64,000 bases of DNA, taken from positions 806,001 through 870,000 of the forward strand of contig NZ_CP085935.1 in NCBI RefSeq assembly GCF_020735465.1, given 5' to 3'. Shown one piece after another: positions 25,287 to 36,888 of this stretch (positions within the stretch are counted from its first letter, which is position 1; every line of letters starts with the position of its first letter). A program made the translations under genes and the position numbers. The notes under the pieces were generated by a model, which had not been told where the DNA came from, did no database searches, and was given only the letters and a program-made list of their open reading frames with translations. This DNA comes from Collinsella stercoris DSM 13279. Lineage in GTDB: Bacteria > Actinomycetota > Coriobacteriia > Coriobacteriales > Coriobacteriaceae.

Positions 25287-26053
25287 GCGCGACCACCCCC
25301 ATCGGCATCATGGAAGCGCGCGATGAGCGCCTCCGCTCGCGCGCGCTCCTCATCGCTCAAGCGCGCATCGGCGATGAGGTCCGGACGCCAACGGCACGTG
25401 CGCTCGATGGCGTTAGCGCGTCGCCAGGCGTCGACCTTGGCATGGTCGCCGGAAAGAAGGACGTCGGGAACGGAGCGCCCATTGAACTGAGCGGGACGCG
25501 TGTACTGCTCGTATTCGAGCAGCCCGCCGTCCTCGGCGGTGGAGAACGACTCGTCCACGCTGCCCATGTCGTTTCCCAGCGCGCCGGGGAGCAGCCGGAC
25601 GATCGCGTCGCTCACCACCATGGCGGGCAGCTCGCCGCCGGTGAGGACGTAGTCGCCGATGGAAAGGCGCTCGTCGGCCATGTCGTACGCGCGCTCGTCC
25701 ATGCCCTCGTAGCGCCCACACACGAACAAGATGCGCTCCGCGCGGGAGAGGCGCTGTGCGACGCCCTGCGTGAACGTCCCGCCGCAGGGCGTGAAGAACA
25801 CGACGCGCGGCCGCACCTCACCGCGCGAGGCGATATCGGAAATGGCCTCATGCAGGGGCTCGACCTTCATGAGCATGCCGGCGCCGCCGCCAAACGGGGC
25901 GTCATCGACCGTGCGATGGCGATCATGGGTCCAGTCGCGCAGGTCGTGGGCCATAAAGTCGAACAGACCGCGCCGTCTGGCGCGCCCCATGATCGACGTG
26001 GACATATAGGGTTCGAAAAGCTCGGGAAAGACCGAGAGGGTCTCGATGAGCAT
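25283..26053 (-). CDS. trmD: tRNA (guanine-N1)-methyltransferase TrmD
   Basis: TrmD makes m1G37 in tRNAs and prevents frameshifting. The 256-residue SPOUT enzyme shows VDDAPFGGGAGMLM, the knotted SAM site CGRYEGMDERAYD and SIGDYVLTGGELPAM. Length is normal. It lies 19 bp after rimM, in the gene order conserved across bacteria. Confidence 0.97.
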   Translation of the reverse strand: MLIETLSVFPELFEPYMSTSIMGRARRRGLFDFMAHDLRDWTHDRHRTVDDAPFGGGAGMLMKVEPLHEAISDIASRGEVRPRVVFFTPCGGTFTQGVAQRLSRAERILFVCGRYEGMDERAYDMADERLSIGDYVLTGGELPAMVVSDAIVRLLPGALGNDMGSVDESFSTAEDGGLLEYEQYTRPAQFNGRSVPDVLLSGDHAKVDAWRRANAIERTCRWRPDLIADARLSDEERARAEALIARFHDADGGGRA

Positions 26054-26072
26054 GAGGACTCCCCTCGATTGC

Positions 26073-26588
26073 CTACAGGTTGAGCAAGCCGTCCATCAGA
26101 CGGACGGGGATCGGCCCTTCAGACGGAATGGCCTCGACGACATCGGCGATGACGGGAATCAGGACCTCGCCATAGGCGCCGCTGCCGACGACCCACACGT
26201 CGTTCGCCGGGGTCTCCATCACCTCGCCGATGACGCCGATCTCGCCGTGGCGCTCATCGACGACACTGCGGCCGATGAGCTCGTCGAACGCGGCGTCGAG
26301 GGCTCCCAGCTCGAAATCATCGCAATTAGCCAGCACGTAGCACCTGGCAAGCGACTCCGCCTCATCCAGGTTGCGCGAGCAGGAAAAGCGGACGCGTGCG
26401 CCCTCGGGCACGGGCGAGACGGCCTCCACGGTGGAGACGCGCTCACGCTTGAGGGCCGGGGGCGTCAGATGCACCTTCATGCCACGGGACAGCAAAAGAG
26501 GAAGGCCCCGCAGCGGCGCCACGAGGACCTCCCCCTTCGTGCCGTGCGGACGGACCACACGGGCGATGTTCTTATAAGCGGCCGGCAC
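26073..26588 (-). CDS. rimM: Ribosome maturation factor RimM
   Basis: RimM helps assemble the 30S head by binding S19. The 171-residue protein has the N-terminal RimM barrel (IARVVRPHGTKGEVLV) and a C-terminal PRC-barrel (GEVLIPVIADVVEAI). The start is taken as GTG at 26588, 4 bp after the khpA stop; the reading can be extended upstream but would overlap khpA without homology. The Shine-Dalgarno site is weak, so translation may depend on coupling to khpA. Confidence 0.9.
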   Translation of the reverse strand: MPAAYKNIARVVRPHGTKGEVLVAPLRGLPLLLSRGMKVHLTPPALKRERVSTVEAVSPVPEGARVRFSCSRNLDEAESLARCYVLANCDDFELGALDAAFDELIGRSVVDERHGEIGVIGEVMETPANDVWVVGSGAYGEVLIPVIADVVEAIPSEGPIPVRLMDGLLNL

Positions 26589-26592
26589 GTGC

Positions 26593-26904
26593 CTACCCCA
26601 TGACCTCGACCTCGACGGAAGTGTCGAGGCGGGCGGCAAGGGCGCGCGCAAGCGTGCGGATGGCCTTGATGGTGCGGCCGTGACGACCGATCACCTTGGC
26701 GACGTCGCCCTCGGCGACCGTCACCTCGATGGTGGACGAGCTCGCGCCGTCGATGACCTCGAGGCTCACACCGTCGGGATCGTCGACGATGTTGACGACC
26801 AGGTACTCGACGAGGTCGGCGATGCGATCGGAGACCAGCTCCTCGCTCTCGTCGAGCTCAAGCGACTCGTCGTCCATTGTCTCAGAGATCAGCTCCTCGG
26901 ACAC
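26593..26904 (-). CDS. khpA: KH-domain RNA-binding protein KhpA
   Basis: KhpA is a small KH protein that binds RNA and, in Gram-positives, affects cell division and elongation. The 103-residue product has an acidic N-terminal 25 residues not usual in the family, then the KH fold with GRHG in VIGRHGRTIKAIRTL. The start is GTG at 26904, with GAGGAG overlapping the rpsP stop. Location between rpsP and rimM is the conserved position. Confidence 0.9.
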   Translation of the reverse strand: MSEELISETMDDESLELDESEELVSDRIADLVEYLVVNIVDDPDGVSLEVIDGASSSTIEVTVAEGDVAKVIGRHGRTIKAIRTLARALAARLDTSVEVEVMG

Positions 26905-26906
26905 CG

Positions 26907-27263
26907 TTACTCCTCGGTGGCCTCGGCAGCGGCAGCGGCCTCTTCCTCGGCCTTGCGGGCGGCCTCCTCGGCCTCCTTGGCAAGCTGCTTCTTGGACTTC
27001 TTAGGCGCGGCGGCGGCCTTCTCGCCCTCATTGGCGGCCTTCACCAGAGCGGCGACGGCGTCAGTGAGCTGGGCGCCCTTGGACTGCCAGTCGGCGATCT
27101 TCTCGAGGTCGAGGGAGATGGTCTTGGGGGTGGTCATCGGGTTGTAACGACCGACCTCCTCGATGGGGCGACCATCGCGACGCGTGCGAGAGTCGGCGAC
27201 GACGACGCGGTAGTACGGACGCTTCTTGGAACCATGACGAGCGAGGCGGATCTTGACAGCCAT
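26907..27263 (-). CDS. rpsP: 30S ribosomal protein S16
   Basis: S16 stabilises the 5' domain of 16S rRNA. The 118-residue protein starts [22 protein letters not shown]. Compared with the common length of about 80-90, it carries a C-terminal tail of some 30 residues rich in Ala, Glu and Lys, as seen in several actinobacteria. ATG at 27263 follows GAAGGAG. It heads the rpsP-khpA-rimM-trmD-lepB operon. Confidence 0.97.
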   Translation of the reverse strand: MAVKIRLARHGSKKRPYYRVVVADSRTRRDGRPIEEVGRYNPMTTPKTISLDLEKIADWQSKGAQLTDAVAALVKAANEGEKAAAAPKKSKKQLAKEAEEAARKAEEEAAAAAEATEE

Positions 27264-27384
27264 GCAAACTCCTTCTTTTCGCAGCCTTATGCTGCATTCC
27301 CAACCAGGACAAATACCGTGTGCAAGGACTCGACGGGAAGCATTTGAGACCGGCTTCATTTGGATAAGTCGCAAGCAAATCCAT

Positions 27385-27412
27385 ATCTTATCTGAGATTC
27401 GCGCGAATGCAA
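27385..27412 (-). promoter_or_regulatory. Candidate rpsP operon promoter
   Basis: On the minus strand TTGCAT (27412-27407) and TAAGAT (27390-27385) are 16 bp apart, in the divergent gap to dinB. The leader would be about 115 nt. Confidence 0.6.
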
Positions 27413-27446
27413 GTAGGTTCATGCAGCGTACACGGGTAAAAATCGA

Positions 27447-27452
27447 TATACT
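27447..27452 (+). promoter_or_regulatory. Candidate dinB -10 element placing the start site at the ATG
   Basis: TATACT ends 6 nt before the dinB ATG, and there is no Shine-Dalgarno sequence. If used, transcription would begin at or next to the A of ATG and give a leaderless mRNA. No clear -35 or LexA box was seen. Confidence 0.4.
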
Positions 27453-27458
27453 TACCGC

Positions 27459-28754
27459 ATGGACACATGCGAACATACATACGGTTTTGATGAGGGCCTC
27501 TTCGGGGCCTGGCGTGGTCCCGCGATAGGGCTTTTGGACCTGGATGCCTTTTTTGCCAGCGTCGAGCAGCTGGACCATCCTGCGTGGCGCGGCAAGCCCG
27601 TCATCGTGGGCGGATCGCCCGACAAGCGGGGCGTGGTCTCGACGGCCTCGTACGAGGCGCGCGCGTTCGGCGTCCGCTCCGCGATGTCCTCCGCCCAAGC
27701 CAAGCGCCTCTGCCCGCAGGCGATCTGGACGCCGGGTCACTTCGACCGGTACCGAGCGGTGAGCTCGCAGGTGATGGCGATCCTCGCGGACGAGACGCCG
27801 TTCGTCGAGCAGGTTTCAATCGACGAGGCGTTCTTCGACATCACACCCGGGCGCTTCAATGCGGAGAGCCCCCTCGCCATCGCGCAGCGAATCGCTCGGC
27901 GGGTCTCCAAGATCGGCGTGACGTGCTCCATCGGCCTCGGCTGCAACAAGACCGTCGCCAAGATCGCGAGCGAGCGCGAGAAGCCGCGCGGGCTCACCGC
28001 CGTGCTTCCGGGAACGGAACGGACCTTCCTGGCCCCGCTGCCGGTCCGCGCCATGAGCGGCATCGGCTCCTCAGCCGACGCGGCCTTGCACCGCATGGGC
28101 ATCCGCACGCTCGGACAGCTCTCCGCCGCCCGCGACGATGTGCTTTCGCCCATCTTCGGCGTCAACGCCGCCCGCATGCGCGAGCGCGCCGCGGGCCTCG
28201 AGAAGAGCACCGTGTTGCCCATCGATGCTCCCGACGAGGTCAAATCCGTGAGCAACGAGCGGACGTTCACGCGCGATTTGACCGATTTGGAGGACGTGCT
28301 CGCCGCGATCGAGCTGCTCTCCGAGTCGGTCGGCGCGCGGCTGAGGCGGCGCGGCCTGGCGGGGCGCACCGTGACGCTCAAGCTCAAGTTCTCCTTTGGG
28401 GAGGGTCGCAGCGCTCAGCGTCGGTTGGCCCACCCCACCGACGACGAGAACGTGTTCGGCCCCGTGGCCTGCGAGCTCATGCGGGGCATCTGGCACCCGG
28501 GCATGCGCGTGCGCCTGGCGGGCGTTGGCGTCAGCGATTTCGGAAGCGATGCGGCCGGCATCCAGACCGACCTGTTCTGCGAGGTCGATGAGCGCGGGGC
28601 CGTCGCGAGCGATCGGCGCGCCCTGGCGGTCACGATGGACGCGGTGCGAGAGAAGTTCGGCCGCGAGGCGGTGAGCTTCGGGCGCGCGACGCGCTTTGCC
28701 GGCGACCTCGTGGACCCGGCAAAGTTCCTCACCCAATCCAAGACAAGCGACTAA
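27459..28754 (+). CDS. dinB: DNA polymerase IV (Y family)
   Basis: Pol IV copies damaged DNA with low fidelity. The 431-residue protein has the catalytic D27-L-D29 ([14 protein letters not shown]), steric-gate Phe, S120-I-D122-E123, a helix-hairpin-helix thumb and little-finger domain. QTDLF near residue 365 looks like a beta-clamp motif, after which a conserved tail follows. The ATG at 27459 lacks a ribosome site. Unlike lexA and recA, no LexA box is visible upstream, so SOS control here is doubtful. Confidence 0.93.
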   Translation: MDTCEHTYGFDEGLFGAWRGPAIGLLDLDAFFASVEQLDHPAWRGKPVIVGGSPDKRGVVSTASYEARAFGVRSAMSSAQAKRLCPQAIWTPGHFDRYRAVSSQVMAILADETPFVEQVSIDEAFFDITPGRFNAESPLAIAQRIARRVSKIGVTCSIGLGCNKTVAKIASEREKPRGLTAVLPGTERTFLAPLPVRAMSGIGSSADAALHRMGIRTLGQLSAARDDVLSPIFGVNAARMRERAAGLEKSTVLPIDAPDEVKSVSNERTFTRDLTDLEDVLAAIELLSESVGARLRRRGLAGRTVTLKLKFSFGEGRSAQRRLAHPTDDENVFGPVACELMRGIWHPGMRVRLAGVGVSDFGSDAAGIQTDLFCEVDERGAVASDRRALAVTMDAVREKFGREAVSFGRATRFAGDLVDPAKFLTQSKTSD

Positions 28755-28897
28755 AGAGTTACGCGCGGGACGGCGCCCATCCATGAGCATATGGCGATCC
28801 TGCACTTTTACCGCAAGGACAAACCGTGGGCCCCTCGTACCGGGGGCAGTTCGCGGCGCTCTACAAGCATTACGCCGCGCTCGCCCGCCGCATGTGA
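28755..28897 (+). pseudogene. Frameshifted 3' remnant, possibly of a family-8-like glycosyltransferase
   Basis: After the dinB stop, the same frame reads APIHEHMAILHFYRKDKPW, resembling the HFxGxxKPW end of family-8 glycosyltransferases. One base then appears lost near 28829, and another frame continues PSYRGQFAALYKHYAALARRM to a TGA at 28895. Two adjacent protein-like segments in different frames suggest a decayed gene end. The 5' part is absent. It could also be chance. Confidence 0.4.
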
Positions 28898-28925
28898 AAA
28901 AACGCCCCTTACACGCGGGGGGCGT
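28897..28925 (-). terminator. Rho-independent terminator overlapping the end of rsfS
   Basis: On the minus strand ACGCCCC (28925-28919) pairs with GGGGCGT (28908-28902), followed by a T6 run (28902-28897). The stem uses the last rsfS codons and stop. It ends the rplU-to-rsfS cluster. Confidence 0.75.
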
Positions 28926-29373
28926 CGCCCCAGAGCTTCTCGAGGCGGTAGTACTCGCGCGCCTCGGGCGTGAAGGAGTGCACGACGACCGAGCCGTAAT
29001 CCATGAGGATCCACGAGCGCTCCTCGCGCCCCTCGATGGAGAACGGGTGCTCGCCGCATGTCTTGGCGACCTTCTCCTCGACCTCATCGACGATGGCGTC
29101 GACCATGCGCGTGTTGCTGCCCGTGGCGATCACGAAGTAATCGCAGACGTCGGAGAGCTCGGTCAGGTCGACGATGCAGACGTCCTCGGCCCCCTTGAAC
29201 TCGGCGGCGTCCGCCGCGGCGCGAGCGACCTCGATCGCCGGGACACCGGCGGAGGAAAGCGACGCCGCCGCGCGGTCCACGGAGGCGGATCCCTCGTCGA
29301 ACTCGTCGGATGAGGGAGCGGCGGAAAGCCCCGCGGCGTAATCGAGCAGCTGGGCGTCAGTCATATCGGACAT
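28909..29373 (-). CDS. rsfS: Ribosomal silencing factor RsfS
   Basis: RsfS binds L14 and blocks subunit joining under starvation. The 154-residue protein has the RsfS/Iojap domain from about residue 45 (KGAEDVCIVDLTELSDVCDYFVIATG and DYGSVVVHSF). The N-terminal 40-45 residues, rich in Ala, Ser and Asp, are extra compared with typical family members of about 110-120. ATG at 29373 follows GAGAAAGG. It follows yqeK, as in many Gram-positives. Confidence 0.93.
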   Translation of the reverse strand: MSDMTDAQLLDYAAGLSAAPSSDEFDEGSASVDRAAASLSSAGVPAIEVARAAADAAEFKGAEDVCIVDLTELSDVCDYFVIATGSNTRMVDAIVDEVEEKVAKTCGEHPFSIEGREERSWILMDYGSVVVHSFTPEAREYYRLEKLWGDAPRV

Positions 29374-29391
29374 GGAAAACCTTTCTCAAGA

Positions 29392-30003
29392 TCATCGGCG
29401 CGCTCGGCGCGCCGCGTACGCATTATAGATGTCAATCGCCGTGGGGTACAGGTAGCGCCCGCCCGAGATCACGTAGACGAGGCCCTGGGCGAAGGTTTGG
29501 AAGAACAGCTCCTCCAAGGGCTCCCGGCCCACCATGGCCCGAAGGCGCTCGGCGTAATCGCCCCGGCGACCGGGCTCGATGGCGTCCGCGGTGAACACGA
29601 CCATATCGAGCGGCGTCATATCGCGTGCTCCCACGGTATGGCGGGCGACCGCCTGGCACACCGTGGCGGAGATGCCCTCGAAGATATGGGGGAGCTCATG
29701 GGCCGCCACGGGACCGTGCAGCAACCCGACGGCGAGCGTGGGCGAGCCGCTCACGCGCACCCCGTATTGGGCGGCGCGGGCGAGAAGCTCATGGTCGTCG
29801 AGCACCTTATCCCAATCGTGCACCAGGCCCGCAAGCGCGGCGTGATACTCATCGACCCCGTATGCGCGGGCCAACTCGACCGCCGTGCGCGCGACGCCGA
29901 GGGAGTGCTGATAGCGCCTCGGCAGCTCCCTCATGCGAACCTGGAGCATCTCCTGCACATCCTGCAGGACAGCGATCTGCTCATCGGACAACGCCATGGT
30001 CAT
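29392..30003 (-). CDS. yqeK: HD-domain phosphohydrolase YqeK (bis(5'-nucleosyl)-tetraphosphatase type)
   Basis: YqeK enzymes hydrolyse diadenosine tetraphosphate symmetrically. The 203-residue protein has the HD pattern: YQHSLGVARTA, LVHDWDK, LLHGPVAAH, ARHTVG and FTADAIEPGR. Its ATG overlaps the nadD stop (ATGA); a second ATG two codons on is possible. The NadD-YqeK-RsfS order is conserved in Firmicutes and Actinobacteria. Confidence 0.92.
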   Translation of the reverse strand: MTMALSDEQIAVLQDVQEMLQVRMRELPRRYQHSLGVARTAVELARAYGVDEYHAALAGLVHDWDKVLDDHELLARAAQYGVRVSGSPTLAVGLLHGPVAAHELPHIFEGISATVCQAVARHTVGARDMTPLDMVVFTADAIEPGRRGDYAERLRAMVGREPLEELFFQTFAQGLVYVISGGRYLYPTAIDIYNAYAARRARR

Positions 30004-30665
30004 TCACCCTCTCGAAGATACAGGCCGTTCTTGTGGATATATCCCATCACCGACTCGCTCGTGAGGTACCGAGGGCTCTTGCCGGCGGCGACCAGATCGC
30101 GAATGCTCGACGAGCTGATGGCGAGCGCGGGAATCTCGATGTAGCGCACGTCGAAATCGATTCCGGAGGCGGCGATGCGGGCCTTCGCCGTATCGATGTC
30201 ATACCCGGGGCGTGTGGCCGCGATAAGCGTGGCGAGAGACGCCAGGCGTTCGGCGTCGTGCCAGGCGAGGATATCCATGATGGCGTCCGCCCCGGTGATG
30301 AAGTAGAGCTCGACGTTGTCCGGGTAATGAGCCCGAAGGTCACCAAGCGTGTCGACCGTGTACGTGATGCCGGGGCGATCGATCTCGAACCTGCTCGCGT
30401 AGAACGCGGCATTCGCGGCGGTCGCCAGCACCGTCATGGCATAGCGGTCCTCGGGGTCGCTCACCCGTTGGTCCTGCTTGAACGCGGGCGATCCGGCGGG
30501 CATGAAGAGCACCAGGTCGAGGTCGAGCGCCTCGCGCGCCTGCTCGGCGGTGACGAGATGCCCGTAGTGGATGGGGTCGAACGTGCCGCCCATGATACCC
30601 AGGCGATACGTCCTCGCGGGGTCGGATCCCAGCGCGGGCAGCAGGCGACGCGAAGCGCTCGGCAT
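30000..30665 (-). CDS. nadD: Nicotinate-nucleotide adenylyltransferase
   Basis: NadD adenylates nicotinate mononucleotide in NAD synthesis. The 221-residue protein has the nucleotidyltransferase motif GGTFDPIHYGHL and the ISSSSIRDL motif. The first 20 residues precede the conserved core (LGIMGGTF); the ATG used lies 3 bp after the obgE stop with GGGGGAG inside obgE. Together with the CinA amidase it represents NAD metabolism in this window. Confidence 0.95.
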   Translation of the reverse strand: MPSASRRLLPALGSDPARTYRLGIMGGTFDPIHYGHLVTAEQAREALDLDLVLFMPAGSPAFKQDQRVSDPEDRYAMTVLATAANAAFYASRFEIDRPGITYTVDTLGDLRAHYPDNVELYFITGADAIMDILAWHDAERLASLATLIAATRPGYDIDTAKARIAASGIDFDVRYIEIPALAISSSSIRDLVAAGKSPRYLTSESVMGYIHKNGLYLREGE

Positions 30666-30668
30666 CGC

Positions 30669-32246
<1,578 letters not shown>

Positions 32247-32248
32247 CT

Positions 32249-32283
32249 ATGTGCAATTTGGGGTCCGTCCCCAATTTACACAC
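32249..32283. repeat. REP palindrome 5 (second of an inverted pair)
   Basis: Inverted copy of the element at 32173-32207, identical over 34 of 35 bases and separated from it by 41 bp. The pair resembles a BIME-type doublet and sits in the rpmA-obgE gap. Confidence 0.85.
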
Positions 32284-32345
32284 AGAGAGACCCTCCGAGC
32301 GCATGCCCAGAGGGTCTCCAATGATGCGAATGCAAAAAGGGTGAT

Positions 32346-32603
32346 TTACGCCTCGACGGCGGGGTACACGTTCACGCGGTGCTTGAGACCCTTGGTGAAC
32401 TTGACCTTGCCCTCGACGAGCGCGAAGAGGGTGTCGTCCTTGCCACGGCCGACGTTCTCGCCGGGGTGGATGTGGGTGCCGTTCTGGCGGACGAGAACCT
32501 CGCCGGCCTTCACGGTCTGACCGTCAAAACGCTTGGTGCCCAGACGCTGGCCGCGGGAGTCGCGACCATTACGGGAGGAACCGAGACCTTTTTTGTGTGC
32601 CAT
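32346..32603 (-). CDS. rpmA: 50S ribosomal protein L27
   Basis: L27 reaches the peptidyl-transferase centre with its N-terminus. The 85-residue protein begins [16 protein letters not shown], without the cleavable N-terminal extension that Firmicutes have. Length is typical. It follows rplU by 39 bp. Confidence 0.97.
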   Translation of the reverse strand: MAHKKGLGSSRNGRDSRGQRLGTKRFDGQTVKAGEVLVRQNGTHIHPGENVGRGKDDTLFALVEGKVKFTKGLKHRVNVYPAVEA

Positions 32604-32642
32604 GTCAGGTACCTGCTCTCTAACTACTTACAAATGGTGCGT

Positions 32643-33011
32643 CTACTCGGCGACGGGAGCCTCGGGCTCCTCGACCTTGGTGGTCTTCTTGGCGGCACGG
32701 GACGTGGCCTGGACCTTGGTGATCTTCAGCTTGGTGAGCTGCTGACGGTGGCCCTTGAGACGGTGATAGCGCTTGCGCTTGTGGAACTTGTAGACGAGCT
32801 GCTTCTCGCCCTTGAACTGCTCCAGGATCTCAGCAGTGACCTTAGCCTTGGCGAGCTTGGCAGGATCCGTGACGATCTTCTTGCCATCGTTGAGGAAGAT
32901 GACCTCGAGCTCGACCTTGGAACCGGCCTCGCCCTCGATCTTCTCGACGGTGATGACGTCATCGGTGGCGACTTTATACTGCTTGCCGCCCGTGGAAACG
33001 ATTGCGTACAT
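32643..33011 (-). CDS. rplU: 50S ribosomal protein L21
   Basis: L21 binds 23S rRNA and contacts L20. The 122-residue protein starts MYAIVSTGGKQYKV and ends with an extra tail of about 20 residues (KTTKVEEPEAPVAE). ATG at 33011 has AAGGG upstream; a second ATG five codons earlier has no ribosome site. A strong promoter lies 40 bp upstream. Confidence 0.96.
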   Translation of the reverse strand: MYAIVSTGGKQYKVATDDVITVEKIEGEAGSKVELEVIFLNDGKKIVTDPAKLAKAKVTAEILEQFKGEKQLVYKFHKRKRYHRLKGHRQQLTKLKITKVQATSRAAKKTTKVEEPEAPVAE

Positions 33012-33050
33012 GTTCTTGCCCTTCATGCATCAGTTGTGCAACAGTCGGAT

Positions 33051-33079
33051 ATGGTATCAGGTGGTTTGTGGCACGTCAA
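33051..33079 (-). promoter_or_regulatory. rplU-rpmA-obgE promoter
   Basis: On the minus strand TTGACG (33079-33074) and TACCAT (33056-33051) are separated by exactly 17 bp. The start site would be about 33044, giving a leader of roughly 33 nt, too short for a large ribosomal-protein leader structure. Confidence 0.8.
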
Positions 33080-33108
33080 CGGATTACTTCAACGTTTTCC
33101 CTGCATAT

Positions 33109-33944
33109 TCACAGGTTCGACAAAGCCTCCGCTGCGCTACGCGCCGTAAGGCTCCCCTGTGGTGCCTCAAGCTCATGGCCCAGCGGGTGGACCTCACTCG
33201 CGTCGTCTATGCGGATACGCTGTGAGCAGCGCTCGACATTATACGATGAAATAGTCATGAGCTTCTGAATACCGGTGGAGACGATCTCCTCGTCGACGCC
33301 CGGCTCAAGGCCACGTAGTGCCTGATCGAGGGCAGCCACGATAATCTCGGGGCGAAGCGAGCCCTCGTTGTCGCAGCGTGTGTTGAGCTCGAGCCAGATA
33401 CGACCATCGGGCATAACGCGGTGGCTGCAACCTTTGAGCAGATGGCGAACGTCCAGGGATTTGGTCTTCTTGCCTCGACGATACGGGATCTCGGCGCTTT
33501 GGTCATACCATCCAGAGAAGACCTGCGAGAGCGCCTCGTCCGTCACAGAAAACCCGGGGTTGACGAAAACCTCAAGTAGGTAGTGGACTTCGTTGATCTC
33601 CGCCGTGAGCGCCGGGCGGCGAAGCTCGACATAGCCGGCGGCCAGGGGCCGCATGTCGACGGGCGCCGCCTCTTGCAGCTGGCAAAGCGCCTGCTCGGCG
33701 GGAACGAGCTCAGTCAAATACACGTCGAAGTACTCGGCGGCGGAGGAGGTCCCCACCGGCAGCGCGGAGGTGTAGGCGATGCGCATGTGCGGCGAGAAGC
33801 CCTGCGTGACCGCATAGGGCAGCTTGGCGCGGCGCACGATCTGCTCCACGGTGTGGATCAGCTCCAAGTGTCCGAGGTACTTGAGACGCCCCAGCTTGGG
33901 ATAGGCCACGCGCAGGCGAAAGAGCGTGGGTTCGGTCACATTCG

Positions 33945-33948
<4 letters not shown>
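33109..33948 (-). CDS. TIGR03936-type (DUF2344) radical-SAM-associated protein
   Basis: The 279-residue protein matches the family encoded next to TIGR03960 radical-SAM enzymes (RLRVAYPKLGRLKYLGHLELI and QGFSPHMRIAYTSALPVG). Its ATG overlaps the stop of that partner (ATGA), so the two are translationally coupled. In other bacteria the two parts can be fused, which suggests one enzyme. The substrate is not known to me; proximity to L21/L27 genes is conserved and hints at RNA or ribosome modification. Confidence 0.9.
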
Positions 33949-35822
<1,874 letters not shown>

Positions 35823-35923
35823 GGGCGTCGAACTCCAATCGGTCGTTGAGGTGCAAGGGGGGGCGTATGCCCCGTGCGCGCCGCGGGCCGCGGGGACGAA
35901 GGCGCGACGCGCGCGGGCGCCTT

Positions 35924-36784
35924 TTACGCATGCCGCCGGGTGCACGCGGCGCGGATGAATCGATTCGCGCGGTCGTAGCTGACATCGCTCGCGTACCACC
36001 AGGCCAGGGCGCGTCCAAGGGCATAGGTCCCGGCCCCGCCGATGAGGGTCTTGGGAACGAAACCGAGGCGCCCCGCCCGACGAGATGCCATGCGGGCCCC
36101 GGCGCGCATGGCGCAGGCCGCCGCGAGGATCGCGACCGCCTCATAGGCGCGCTCGGGACGCAAGGGCTTACCGAAAACCGCCGCGAGGCGCAGCATCATC
36201 CCGAGCTGCGCGAGGGTCATCACCGGAAAGTCCGCACCGGGCACGAAGAACAGGGCTCCCGTCGCGAGGTTGCCAAGAGAGGTCGAGACGATGATGCGGT
36301 TGGCGGCGGCGATGCGCATGAACGGGAAGTTGGCGGCGAAGGCGGTCTGCTTGTCGGTGCGCTCCAAGATCCAGCGCGCGAGCGACGCAAGGAGGTGGAC
36401 CTTGTCCGTCGCGGCGACCAGCCCGAGCATGCGGCTATCCCGCTCGATGAAGGGGACCTCGACGCTCGACTCGGCCAGCACCACGACCGGAGGCCCGCAC
36501 ACAACGAGCTCCTGCACGCGCGCCTGCAGCACGGGGCTGCCGCAGGAGAGCACGATGGCGATGTCGGTATCGGGCTTGGCGGTTGCCGGAAGAGACCCCA
36601 GGCGCTCAACGCGCACGAGCGCCGAGGTCGTCTGCGGCACGAAGGCGTCGCGAACCGTCTCGATGAGAAACGGGGTGGCGGTTGCATCCACGTACACGCC
36701 CACGCGGATCGCAGCGTCCATCTCGCCGCGCACCGACGCGCCGAGCTTGACCGTGTTGAGAATCGAATCCAGGGAGATGCCCAT
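35924..36784 (-). CDS. DUF697-like membrane protein of unknown function
   Basis: The 286-residue product has a central hydrophobic part: VPGADFPVMTLAQLGMMLRLAAVFG fits the P-pgaD...Q-x-xMv-x-iA-x-yG pattern of DUF697, and another helix follows (about 215-235). The N-terminal 140 residues (VGVYVDATATPFLIETVRDAF and an AIVLSCGSP stretch) have an alternating beta/alpha look like a nucleotide-binding or GTPase-like domain without a P-loop. ATG at 36784 has GGAGGG upstream. It lies between rodA and the radical-SAM pair. Function unknown. Confidence 0.65.
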   Translation of the reverse strand: MGISLDSILNTVKLGASVRGEMDAAIRVGVYVDATATPFLIETVRDAFVPQTTSALVRVERLGSLPATAKPDTDIAIVLSCGSPVLQARVQELVVCGPPVVVLAESSVEVPFIERDSRMLGLVAATDKVHLLASLARWILERTDKQTAFAANFPFMRIAAANRIIVSTSLGNLATGALFFVPGADFPVMTLAQLGMMLRLAAVFGKPLRPERAYEAVAILAAACAMRAGARMASRRAGRLGFVPKTLIGGAGTYALGRALAWWYASDVSYDRANRFIRAACTRRHA

Positions 36785-36888
36785 GCATGCCCTCCTCACC
36801 GCGCCCGCATCCCGACGGGCGACGGTCGCAAACGTGTACGAGATGCGGGCATACGGCCCGCGTTAGGCGGCGTGCCCACCGCAATCGG

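Noticed and set aside
27400..27480. LexA box upstream of dinB
   Set aside because: CGAACATACATAC lacks the GTTC half and lies inside the coding start.
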